From NCBI RefSeq assembly GCF_003073045.1, contig NC_037602.1:11473731-11537730 (forward strand): a DNA stretch of 64,000 bases, in the 5' to 3' direction. The notes below the pieces were generated by a model that saw only the letters and a list, made by a program, of their open reading frames with translations, did no database searches and was not told the DNA's origin. Positions 46,057-58,100 of this stretch are shown in pieces. The first letter of the stretch is position 1; the number at the start of each line of letters is the position of its first letter. The position numbers and the translations under genes were made by a program. The stretch is from Pomacea canaliculata. Its lineage: Eukaryota > Mollusca > Gastropoda > Architaenioglossa > Ampullariidae.

Positions 46057-47964
46057 TCAGTGCATTTGTATAAAATCTTCTAAAAATGGCGGTACATATG
46101 ATTGAAATGGGATATTGTGCTCTCTGACAATTCTAGCTGCAAGACATTTCAATGACAGTTGGTTATGTTGTCTCAGTATAACCTCTGCTACCCCTGTTGT
46201 TGTGCACTGTACTGGCGTCCTGCGTTCATGATTGCATATGTCCATATGAGCTCCACCTTTAATCAATACAAGCATGATCTGCAGCAAAGTTTCAAAGTCA
46301 CTGATGGGCTCTGAGTAACGAACAATGATATGCAATGGTGTATTGCCTCGCTGATCACGTGCATTGACATCTGCCCCACAATCAACCAACATGATAGCCA
46401 AATGATAATTTGGAAACTTCACTATATCATTGACATGAAAATCATCTACAAGTGTAGCACTGTCCACTGCCATGTGCAATGGTGTATAGCCATTCTTGAG
46501 TGCAGGCCGCTGTTTTAAAAACAGATAGACTAAGCGATGCAAACGTTCAACCTCTTCCCTTGACTTAAAAATCTTGATGGCAATAACCAAAAGATACAGA
46601 CAAGTATGTATGTTGGCCTGGTATATTTCTGTCATTGTATCTTTATCATCATCATCTCTATGAGCTCTCTGCATATCACGTTCAAGCTCCATCACTGCAT
46701 GACTAAATACTCCCTCAACATGCACAAAATCAAGCTGCACTCCCAGATGTACCATTTGTGAAAATACTTGAGAAAAACGTAGTAAATCCTTTGATATAGT
46801 GCGATTATTCCGTTGACGTAGTTCCATGGCATGTAACCATAAAGCTATACACCGATCAAATCGTGCACTATCTGCAAAGACAGCACCTCTGAATATTATT
46901 GGATGCGGAACCTCTGGGTTATCAGGACCAAGAATTCGTTCTCTAATTGTTAATGATTCCATATGGATACTACCACTTTTGTGCTCAATGCCTTCAAGTT
47001 CTGAAAGTGTCTGACACTCTATATGGTTTTCATATGCAGGAACAGGTAAATACTTTGGTTTTTTAATTATTCTGCGGGGATCTCTATACCTTTCAATCAT
47101 TGCTAAGTGAAGATAGTGATATGCCTTCTGAAGATTGTAGTTTTCTTTGTCATTTGCAAAAGAAGCCCCAAGAAGTTCCAGAGCATCAATTTTCTCCTCT
47201 CTAGTACAGTCTGGAAGGGATATGAGATATTCTACAACTTCTTCTTTTCCACATTCTGCTGCTATGGTCAGTGGTGTCATGTTATGATCATTTTTTAGCA
47301 TTGATGCACCAAAACGAATCAATTCTTTCACAATTTCCACATGACCACACTCTGACGAGAAATGTAAAGCTGTTGCCCCACAGTGTGCTTTACAATCTGG
47401 GTTGGCACCTTTTTCAAGAAGGTATGTTACCACTTCCTTGTGACCCTTGTAACAAGATATCATCAGACAAGTATTGTTATATTTGTTTGCAATTGTCAAA
47501 TCAGCATGGTGGTCGATTAAGTAACGCACAATGTCTAACCTACCATCGAAACAAGCTGCACGAAGCGGAGTTGAGTTAGTCTGTGTCGGATGATTGACAT
47601 CTGCTCCGTGTTCAATCAGGCATTTCACGACACCGAAATGTCCTGCACCAGCTGCACACCACAGAGCCGTAGCTCCTTCAATGACGTAGCCATCGAATTT
47701 CACAACACCACTCTGTTCGATATTCACGCTAAAATTACTCAGCAGTACTTGCACGACTTTTTCCTCCCCATTCCTTGAGGCAATGATAAGTGGGGTTGTA
47801 CGCTGACCATCTTCTTCCGTATGGTGTTCCAGAACATCATTGACGATATGCCGATCTAAGTTCCAGAGCATTGCAAAAATACTGATGGCCATTCCATCTC
47901 TAGCAGCAACATACACTTTTCCCTTCAGAGAAGTTATCATTTCTGGAGTAAACTCCGATCCCAT
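46057..47964 (-). CDS. FEM1B: Fem-1 homologue B, CUL2 ubiquitin ligase substrate receptor
   Basis: One uninterrupted frame of 635 residues (human FEM1B 627). Residues ~50-260 form ankyrin repeats with strongly conserved phrases (FDGYVIEGATALWCAAGAGH, TNSTPLRAACFDGRLDIV, NKYNNTCLMISCYKGH, KAHCGATALHFSSECGH). LELLGASFANDKENY and RERILGPDN mark the TPR-like middle. Two or three C-terminal ankyrin repeats (~490-590) and the VHL-box-type end (LSLKCLAARIV) follow. GATALWCAAGAGH and PLHIIVRYSEPISDF point to FEM1B and not to FEM1A/C. FEM1 proteins recognise C-terminal Arg-type degrons for CUL2-Elongin ligases; FEM1B also acts in the reductive-stress response. The coding region is intronless, whereas vertebrate FEM1B has one coding intron. 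An NRF1 palindrome lies 124 bp upstream. A short N-terminal extension (MGSEFTPEMITSLKG) precedes the conserved start. Confidence 0.96.
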   Translation of the reverse strand: MGSEFTPEMITSLKGKVYVAARDGMAISIFAMLWNLDRHIVNDVLEHHTEEDGQRTTPLIIASRNGEEKVVQVLLSNFSVNIEQSGVVKFDGYVIEGATALWCAAGAGHFGVVKCLIEHGADVNHPTQTNSTPLRAACFDGRLDIVRYLIDHHADLTIANKYNNTCLMISCYKGHKEVVTYLLEKGANPDCKAHCGATALHFSSECGHVEIVKELIRFGASMLKNDHNMTPLTIAAECGKEEVVEYLISLPDCTREEKIDALELLGASFANDKENYNLQKAYHYLHLAMIERYRDPRRIIKKPKYLPVPAYENHIECQTLSELEGIEHKSGSIHMESLTIRERILGPDNPEVPHPIIFRGAVFADSARFDRCIALWLHAMELRQRNNRTISKDLLRFSQVFSQMVHLGVQLDFVHVEGVFSHAVMELERDMQRAHRDDDDKDTMTEIYQANIHTCLYLLVIAIKIFKSREEVERLHRLVYLFLKQRPALKNGYTPLHMAVDSATLVDDFHVNDIVKFPNYHLAIMLVDCGADVNARDQRGNTPLHIIVRYSEPISDFETLLQIMLVLIKGGAHMDICNHERRTPVQCTTTGVAEVILRQHNQLSLKCLAARIVREHNIPFQSYVPPFLEDFIQMH

Positions 47965-48087
47965 CTTTCAAAGACTGAAATGCTGATGACCTCAAAGAAA
48001 GAAACCCCGTGAGGGAAGCCAATGCTGTAACACTGTTACAGACAACACATTCTCAGACAGTCGCCATAGCCTTTACGTTCGCAACAT

Positions 48088-48098
48088 TGCGCATGCGC
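48088..48098. promoter_or_regulatory. NRF1 site upstream of FEM1B
   Basis: TGCGCATGCGC, a perfect palindromic NRF1 motif, lies 124 bp upstream of the FEM1B start codon. NRF1 sites of this form mark CpG-type housekeeping promoters. It is about 1.1 kb from the first proposed exon of the divergent RhoGEF gene, so it more likely serves FEM1B. Confidence 0.55.
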
Positions 48099-48099
48099 T

Positions 48100-49165
48100 T
48101 AATTTTGATTGAGAGTTACGTTTCTTACCACGCACATTAGATTAACTGTTCGCAGCAAGGACATCTACAAAAAAATCAGATTTTCCTGTTTCGATAAGGA
48201 TAAAATGATAAAAGTGATAATGACTAGGAGTATCTAAACATAACAGATCCCGCCCATGCGCTTGTACACACACACACGAAATGATTTCTACAGTAATAAA
48301 TATCCTAAGACAGGAAATGTTAGCATGCACACGCAGCAATGAATGCTGAGCGATGATAATAATAAGATATGTCACGGTCTAACACACACAAACTTTGACT
48401 AAAATGTACGCCTAAGTGAATGTCACATGATCAGAGACTATGACGTCATGCATCATGGCTGATTGAGAAAGACGATTTAAGGTAGCCTGGCATAGTGTGC
48501 CATTTTTGTCCCCCTCATGTATTAAATAATGAAAAAAACCTTTCGTGATAACCATATATATAGCAAAGTCTTTAAGAATATTTGTTACAAATATGATAGT
48601 CTGAATTAGTTCGACGGAGGGACAAGTCACAATGAGAAGTGGTTTTTAGTTTGTGTTTATTCCTTGTCATCATTATTGGTTAATAAACTATTAGCTTTGT
48701 GAGCGATCATTGCATCATTGTAATGACTTCATCTGTGAGTAACTCACATACTGTGCAGTATAAAGAGGATTGCTGGAGAAGGTACGAAAACACCGACACT
48801 TCCTTGTTATAATGTTATTGTTATGTCTCAAGTGTCATCCACTTCAGCACCAGACTACTATTGTCGATAGTATTGATTCTATAATTATCACACACGACTG
48901 AGCAGTGAAGAAACATTCATAAGAAAATGGTAACCCACGTCATGAGGATGTTTTGCAATGGGTATAGGAATACAGTGAGTCGGAACACAGAGAAAAGGCA
49001 TTTTGTTTCATATCCGCTTCAGAAAAGCGAAGTTTACCAGAGGGGGTATTCTTTGGTTTTTTAATGGTCACTGCTCAGTTTTTGTAAGTATTTAAGCTCC
49101 AGTTTATGAAGAAAAAAATTATTAACCTACTTAAATAGCTCTAAAATATTTGTATAAACATTTTT
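48100..49165. other. Divergent spacer between FEM1B and the RhoGEF gene
   Basis: No coding exon or transposon was recognised. It should contain the promoter of the plus-strand RhoGEF gene. A TTTTTCAG acceptor just before 49169 suggests that a 5' untranslated exon lies within it. Confidence 0.45.
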
Positions 49166-49179
49166 CAGGATTTTGTAAT

Positions 49180-52100
49180 ATGGATTATATCCCAAGAGAG
49201 GCTCCTGTATATGCAAGTATTTTTTATTTTGGTTTCTTAAATTTAATGTTTTGAAAGGTGCAAATCCAAAATGCTTAAATGCTTATATGATATTATTTAT
49301 TGAACATTATCGGATCATGAATTGAAGTCAGTAATGTCACTATGATGGTGGTTTTTTTTTCTTCATTAGATTTGCTATGGAATATTGAAGAAGGAAGATT
49401 TAATTGTTATAAATTAAACTATTTTCTTTAGTTGTATTACTTCTTACTCTTTGTAAAAATGATATTCTATTGTTAATCATATCTTTTCCCACAAAATTAT
49501 ATATCTTGTTAGAGTTACAGCAAGACAAGTTGTCTAAAGCATAGTCTTGAACATGTGCGGACTGGAGCTTTAAGGTGGCCTGGAATTATTTACAGAGTGG
49601 CCCTTCTCACTAAAATAGGCTTATAATATTATTCTGTAGAACAAAATAGCCCACCTGCCCACCAATGCCCGACTGGCCAGTCCGCCACTGGTCTTGAATG
49701 ATACGGCTTAAGCTTATTGCATAAAGTCAGACAAAGATTAGAGGAAAAGGATTGTCTCTTGGCAAGGAACAGTTACCAATTCAATCTAGATTTTGAGATC
49801 TGTGAGTTTATTTCATTGGAGAACGAAAAGAAAAGTGATTGCAACTCAGTTCTTGTGCAGTTATCCACCTTCCCTTATCAGCTATAGCTCTTCTGCACAT
49901 TCCCTCTCTCTCTAATACATCCATTTCGTTTTCATAAGAAGCATTTTCTAACTTTGGTTGAACTTTTTACGTACAGTTTGCAGTTTGACGATATTTTGAT
50001 ATACATAGATATAAACCATCATATGTAACTTGATATTGCAGGGGGGCTGTATGCTGGAGGTGAGCATATGTTATGAAAACATCCTTGCAGTTAATGAAGA
50101 GGATGAAATGTTTTTAGCACTGGAGGGAAGTACTCAGCGGCACCTTGTCACAATGCACTACAATGGTGGTAGAATATGGCAAGCACCCATTCCAGGTGAG
50201 CATAGGTAGAGGAAAAGAGAAATTGGTTGATGAAAAACATTTATTTCACCTTTAATTTATTGTCTGTGAGATTTTGACATTCATATTGATACTGAATCAT
50301 GAATTTGAAGCATAAAAAAAATCATGAACAATGAGCATTGCAGAAGTATAAATCAAAATAAGGTAGCAGCAGTCAAAATTTTATTTGTATATCACTTTTA
50401 AATGTGTGTTTCTGTAATGTGTAGGAAAATACTAGAAAAACAAAAAAAGTTAGGTTCTATCATTTCTAAAAGCAGAGATTTATAACTTCAAAACTGCGAA
50501 ACTGTGTTTTTATTGTATTTTGAGAATTTGTTTCCTGGCTTTGCAAACTTGCCATTTTTTATGACAAATAAAGATAACAATAAAAGCTTAAACATTTTGC
50601 TACTATAGGTTGCTGTAGGTTGTTCAGACAAACAAAATCAACTGCTCAGGTTTTATTAGTTAACCTTAAACACATGATCCAAAATAAGCAGAAATGAAAA
50701 ATTTTGCCTATGTGATTTTACTTTAAGAGCATATTTGAGGGATTCAAAAACAAAGAGTAATGAATTACTACATATTGAAAATGATAAACTCAGTAGAAAT
50801 ACTTTGAATTCCATTTTTTTTTCTAGGTGTGCTAGTGTCCACATTTTATCTACCTGTAACCTCAAAGTTTGATAGTTCTCTCATTTTTTAGGTAGACTAA
50901 TATGGAATGAATATGTCTTTGTTAGAGGCATCTGTATCTTTTAAACTACAACAGATACAGCTACTAAATTTGGCAAGATTATCCAGGGTTATGTAAGCTA
51001 TTTGTGGGTTGTAAATCTATCTTAAAACATTTATTCAAAATTTACAGGAAGAAAAAGTAGATAAAAAGGAAATTCAAAATCTCCATGCATTCATTCACTA
51101 ATTTACTTAATACCATGTTCAGGTAGGAATTCTAAATCCCATTATTGAATATATAAGAAATTAGAATTGAAGTTTGATGTAAATTTCATGTAAAACAGAG
51201 GTATAACGTACCAAAAAGTAGTTTGAAAACACCGTGTCCGCCACTAGGCGACGGCTGCTACCTACTTCAAGTAAAAGTAAACTGTTCTTAAATTAGACCA
51301 TCATGAAATATCACTTTCTTGCTAATCCAAATAAAATTAGGTGTATCAAAGTGGCATTTCTAAATGTTTATTTTTGAGCATTTATTTATGTCTAGTCCTT
51401 TTAGACAGTGGAGTTTAATGGTCACGTAGAAGTGAATAGTGTATCAAATAGTTTCCAAAATGGTAAAAAATGTCACCAGCTATCTTGGCGTGCAGAAGGT
51501 CTTAATGAAGCTTGATTGACTGATACATACACTGTTAGAGAAATAACAGTGGGCAGAGGCCAGTCGTTTTGACTAAAAACCATATCACACTGACCTCTGC
51601 CTGACTTAAATCGATCACGTCATGACTATTTGCCATTATGTAAGGCCACATAGTTTAAAACCAAAAGTTGAACTGACCAGACGTAGGCTAAATAAAAACC
51701 AGAGCAGTAACACTTCTTTCATATTAACAGAACCTCTGCAAACACATTTAATAAAAACTTCTAAACTGAAGAATAACGACAACAAAGGATTAAAATAAAA
51801 CATGATGATTTAAAAGAACATCGAGTCATACTGCATTGTGTGATTTGTTCTCTGTGTATTGCCAAGTGGTCATTTTTTCTTTAGTAAGATGGTGGCCGAA
51901 CTTGTTCAAAATAGACATGGCACTGTTGATAACATTTGACATTTGTAGCTGTCATTGTAGATTGACTTGTCTTTTGCAAAAAGTTGTTCACAAACTACTG
52001 GTCCAAAGTCAGGTTGGGGAGGTGTAATAAAGATAACATTTATGTAGCAAATGCATGTGTAAAAGATGTTGTGGTCAGAATCGGGAAGGTATTTAATTTT

Positions 52101-55100
52101 CAGATACTGTCAACTGAACTGAGGTCTATCACAAATATTTGATAACTTTTGAGTTAGCTTTTTATCAGAAGCTTTGTTTTATCATTACTGCTATAATCAT
52201 CTGTGTGCTTTTACAGCTTCATGTTAAATTAGTGTAAATACACAAAGTTCTTGCATCTGCATTGATTTCTAAGTCTAGAATGAGCAAAACAGAAAAAAGT
52301 CTTTCTCAAGAGTACTTTAGAATTCTACAGTTAAGATATGTTGTAGGTTGTTGCTTTTTTTAACATGATTGTTGAGTCCCATGGTAGCAACATAATGTTG
52401 ATAGCAAAGTGAATATAAGGAATTAGGTAAGAAATAAAACTGTATTTTTTGTTAAAAAGTATTTAGAGTCTTTATATGTTAAGAGCAAAAATTAAAACAA
52501 AAATGAATAAAGAGATTGTCAAAGCTATCTGCACTGAGTAATAAGCAAGATGAATGATTTGTGTTGTCCATTGTTAACGGTCTTTATTCAGCTTTCCTGT
52601 CTGTTTTCAGCTCACTCCCATGCTGAAACAGTGGCACTGCTAGTACTTCGCCGTGTATCCTTCAATGAGTATGAACAACTGAGTGGAGGAGAATTTAACT
52701 ATATATATGACTCTGCATACTTCCTTGCAGAGTTCCTTGTTAATTGTGTAAACAATCCTCATGCTTTGGATAACCTTGAACTTATTAAATCTGACCAGTT
52801 TGATCTGGCTAATGAAGTTTTATCAACATTGGATGAAAGACTAAAGGCTGCTCTAGAACATGCAACATACCCTGAAGGCTGGGATCTTCTTGGTAATGAT
52901 CAGTGTAAGTTAAATCCTGTTTTAAGTTTATGTTCATTTCACAAGCTCAACAAACAGTCTGTAGCATTGTTAATCAACTGATTTTATTAAGTATTCTTTT
53001 AATATGTGTAGCATTTTTAGGTTTGCTTGCAATGTTTTGTGAATGAAATACCAAAAGGACAGAATTTTTATATAATCAACATTTGAGAGGGCCTTAATAC
53101 ATGTATGTGGATTTATTTGAAGGCAAATGTGTAATCTGAAATACACAATGCAGCACAGAACTGATTTTCAAAATTTGAATCATAAAACCATCTGAAGAAA
53201 ACAAGATTATCTCTTGAAAACCCTCATAACTGCACACTTTTTAAAAATTACTAAATTTCCAGAACTGACGAATTATGCCCTCTTTCCACTCACAACATAC
53301 AAAAGTGTTTGACACACCTAAGTGATTATGCTTCAAGAAAAAGAAACCATGTTGTCATGAGGAACATGTATTCCTTGTTATGCCATTCAGCTGTCCCAGT
53401 TGACAAGCACACTGACATGACATCGTGAATCAAATTTATTTAATTTGTTTTGCATGGAAGGGTTGTATCTTGTGAAGAAATGAGGGTTATTAATTTACTT
53501 AGATGTCAGGAAAAATAAACCAGTCATTTGAAACAAACATATTAACAAAGGTCTTTCAGATCTCAGTGTTAGGGAAGCTTTAAACAGACGTAGGCAGGGA
53601 GAAACAGCGTATGATTCAAATATTCCAGCGTTATAGGTGAAGAGACGGTTAAAGTGAATAAGCTTGACAAATGAATTGGCAGATCTAAAGGGGGGAATAA
53701 AATCATAGGAGACCTGCAAGAGCCAAAGAAGAACCAAAGGTGAGAAAAAAAAAAATATTAGCACACCTGGAAAATACTGAGTACAATGGTACTAATCTAT
53801 AAAAATATGCAAATGCCAGGAAAAAGAACAGATTAATTTTTGTAATGTCATGTGCAGCAGCCGGATGTCGAGAAACATTGCTGCATCTTGTAGGAAGGCT
53901 TGGTCTGCACCGGACAGCCTTGTTCCTGCTGACTAAACCAGGCAGCCAAGAAGCTCTGCATGTGATCAATCATGAAGGTCAACAGCCCTGTGGTGTTGCT
54001 GCTGACAGTGGCTTCTATGACATCGCAGAATTGTTTGCTGGGTAAGAACTAGCAAATAATGATTTAAAAAAAAAACCTTCATCATGTGGCATGAATTTTT
54101 GAGTAAATGAAACATCATCTTCATTGTGAACAATTATTAAAAGCAAAATTTAAATCTGTTTTAAAAATTTATGAAGAATTAAAAAGATCTGAGTAGCTTT
54201 TAAACTGCCTTTTATTATTATTTATTTTAAGAAAACAGTTTGGGTCTTTGCCATTGCAGGTACAATACTAGTGGTATGAAAGTGGAAAATACAGCAAAAG
54301 CTTTAAGTACAGAGTATGGTCTTCTTCATAGCTGTGGTAGTAACAGCACATCGTTGACCGTGTCCCTTGACTCAGACCAAACCAGGACATTGGGTGAGTG
54401 CAGTTGATACAGTTTCATAGATCATAATGAACAAAGACATGAAAAATAAATGTTCAATATTTTATGTGAATGGGAGAAGGCATTCATTAGATCTGACATG
54501 AGTAAGTTTTGGTCTTTGAATGGGTGGCTTCCTTTGAGTTGCAGATTTTAAATTTGATGTCCTCAGTTCTTTTAATAAGATCAAGAACAATGAATAATGT
54601 CACTGCAGAAAAATTGTGGACCTTCTTGCAACCGTTGGAACAGTGAAGTTTCTACCTTGCCAGACCCTCTGGTTTTGGGGAGTTGACGCTTTTCCATCTC
54701 AATCCGGCTTCTGCATTTTTCCAGTCATGATGACCCAGCGTGTCTGCGAGACCTAGTGAGGGCATTTAGAACCTATCTGCAAGATGGACAATCCCAGTTG
54801 TTCCTCTTTGGCCAGACCTTAGGCTTGTCTCTCCACAGACCTTGTCCTTTTGGATCAAGACAGTCATTAAGATACTCATGAACAGCTGTCACTTTCTACA
54901 TCTTGCTGTTTTAAAGTTTGATGTGCAAGCGGTAGCAACAGTCCTAGCCTTCCATTGTAATAGGGGTGTGGCCGACATCATGACAACCATCAGGTTGACT
55001 CTAACTCTACCTTCGACACATTCTACGTCCATAATCTGTCCATCAGTTCTTTTGTTAAGCATCTGGTCAGCCCCACCCCTGCTGCACAGCATGCCACAGC

Positions 55101-58100
55101 CTAAAGTTACTGCAGTTAGGCTGGTTAATCAGCAAATGGGGTTTGGCAGAGCCCATCTCCTCATAGTTATTTTCATAATAGTCAGATAATCTAGTAAAAG
55201 TTAAAGAAGAATTTAAAATCAACTTTCATAGATACTAGACAACCCAACCAAGCACCTGGCATACATGATGAGCAGTATGATATGAAGCCATACATATGAA
55301 GCCAGTATGAAGTCCCAGCTTGCTCAATCCAGCTGAAAAATTGTGAGGCTGCAAATCCTCCTATCCACACCACAGATTTGGTCGTAGGATGGATCAAACA
55401 TGCATACAACACAAGTGATAGGACATAAACTGCATTTATCCATAGAGAGGATGTGCACACACATACATAACATTATTGGCCATTCTTGAACCCTAAAAGG
55501 GGGCATAAAGCAATAATTATAATAGCTAGAGGTTACAGTGTAAACTTTTATTTTGTGAGGTTCTTTATGAAAGGTGATCAATGATTATTTTGCCTCCTTC
55601 TGTGCAGAGGAAAGTCTTGAAATGCTACGAAAAATGGAAGCAGCTTTAAAGTGTGGTGATAGAGGTTTCAGTCGACCTTATCAGACAGAATGGCCATCTT
55701 CATTTGGACAAAAGACCCAACAGCAACAGAGATTTCAGTCTTACTTTCAGGAACCAGGTATATTACCCTAAAATTTTGATTTCACATGATAATTATATTC
55801 AGATAGCAAACTGGATTATAGGAAAACCTCTTTATTAAGACTTATCCCTGTCACCCAAACAATCACTTATGGTCATCATATTTTTAGTTACTCTGCTGCA
55901 AAATAGTGGAACTCTCTTCCCTTTCCATCTACCCACCAACAAATCCTTTAAACATGTATGAAAAACACATTTGTTCCACAAGCATTAATCCTTACACCAA
56001 TCATTATAGTTGTCAGTAGTTATAATTTTAGTTTATTGACTAGTCTACCTGCTTGTCATCTGCTGCAGATTTATGACACTCTTCATCCTTGCCGTTTGTT
56101 TCCTGATTCATCTTTGTGTTTTCCATGTTTGTAATTACTTTTCTCCTTTTGTATTTAGTATTCTGTTCTTGTCTTTATCGCTGAGAGCATGTTCCTACAT
56201 GAGCATGATTATGTGTCATATAAATCAGACATTTATTGTAAGACTTTCTGATTACGACTTCTTAGAAGACCCAAAACTTTTTTCATGGACATATTTTGCT
56301 AACTAAACATCATCTCTGTTAGGATTACCTCCCTAATGTGACTTACAACCAACAGCAGTTTGTGCTTTATTATGACTATTTTTTGTTGCTGAAAAAGTTG
56401 CATTGAAAAAGAAACCCAGATACATTTTAAAATTACTTTTTGCTAACGGCTAACCCTACTTTACAATTTTCTTCAGAAATCACACAAAATAATTACGTTT
56501 TGAAAGCGACTGCTTGTTCATTGGGTCAGCTGTCATTTCGACCCAAACTATATGAGGAAGTTTATTATTTTATGGTGAGGCCAGATGATGTAGATGAAAG
56601 CAAATAATCGCTAAAACAGTAACAGAAGGAGTGTCTGTCACAGAAATCGGAAATCAACATGAAGTTGAAGAAGCATTGGAGAGGATTCTGCAATTGCAGA
56701 AACAACATATGAACCAGATTGCTTACTCTGATAACATTCTTCCTGACCCTAGTGCTGAACACAGCCCTGACCACTATTCTTATGATGTTTATCCATCCTC
56801 TGTGGGAAGTTCTAGTTCCCAGAGCAATTTTGAGCAATGTCTTATGCATGGTAAGTTCGTTTTCTTCAATTGTATTTTGAATAGTGTATTTTGTAAATCA
56901 ATAAATCAAAGTTAAGAAAATTAATGCTGTGTCTTTTAATCACATTTCTAGTGTTCAAATTAATTTTGTAACGTTGTGTATTGAAATTTAAGTTGATGTA
57001 TATGCTTCAAGTGCAGTACAGTGATAACAGCAAATCATGGTATCATAATAAAAGCATTAAAAAAAAAGATTGACCACATGGAGACTAAATGATAATGCAT
57101 TAAGATAAACCATTCATGAACGAAATATGCCAGTTTTGAGAAAAGTTAGCTAAAAAAGTGTGAATTCAAAGACGGTCATTGTCCCAGCCTGCAAAAGTTC
57201 GCAGGGTGAGACAATGACTAGACTGTAAATAGTTCAAGGGAAGTGACAGTTGCCTGTATTTTACATTTTTTGGTGATCTAGGAACCAATTACCTTTTTCT
57301 GTGTATATAAGAATTGCTTGAAAAACATTAATTATAGTTTTTGTTGCTTTTTTTTAAAAAAGGTGAACCTTGTTTTTTACCATTCATCTAGCCTTGTTTA
57401 TGTGTCTGCTAGGCCTGGTGCATATGTACACATATGCATATACCTACACACACTCAAACAGAATCACAGTTGATAAATCATATGTAGGTTGCAAAAGAAG
57501 TGCCAATGGATTTAATTCATCATCAATCAACACAAAGCAATAACAATAAATTAGATTTATGAAGCACATTTATCAAGGCACTTAATAAAATCACATAGTG
57601 TGAACACAAGCGTGAACACACAAAACAGAAGACAAGGTTCTTAAACCAATCCATCTCTGTGAGTAGATCATCTCACCTTCAGTTCTGTCTCCACTTCAAG
57701 CATCCATGATAGGAAATAAATAACATAGGTGCAATAAAATATACATTTTTTATAATTATTTGTTTTCTTGTTAAAATATTTATTTCATGCACCTGTTATT
57801 ATAGTGTGTAGATCAACTGCTCACCAAATCCTACTTTACTCATTTTACTTTTGTCCTAAATTTTATAGTTTTTGATAATTGGCTGCCACTAACAATAATA
57901 ACTCACTTTGCTGGCATCCCTTTATCCCGCAAAACATTTCAAGCACTGTTTTTATCTGCTTTATTTTATGCCGTATTGATTTTTGGAGATTATTATGCTG
58001 GAGCTGTTAGTTCAACTAAAGTAAAATGCCAGTGGAAATAGGTCAAACTGTCTGAAGTCTCGGCAAATCCATCTTGATCTAAACTGAAATTTTTGCAATG

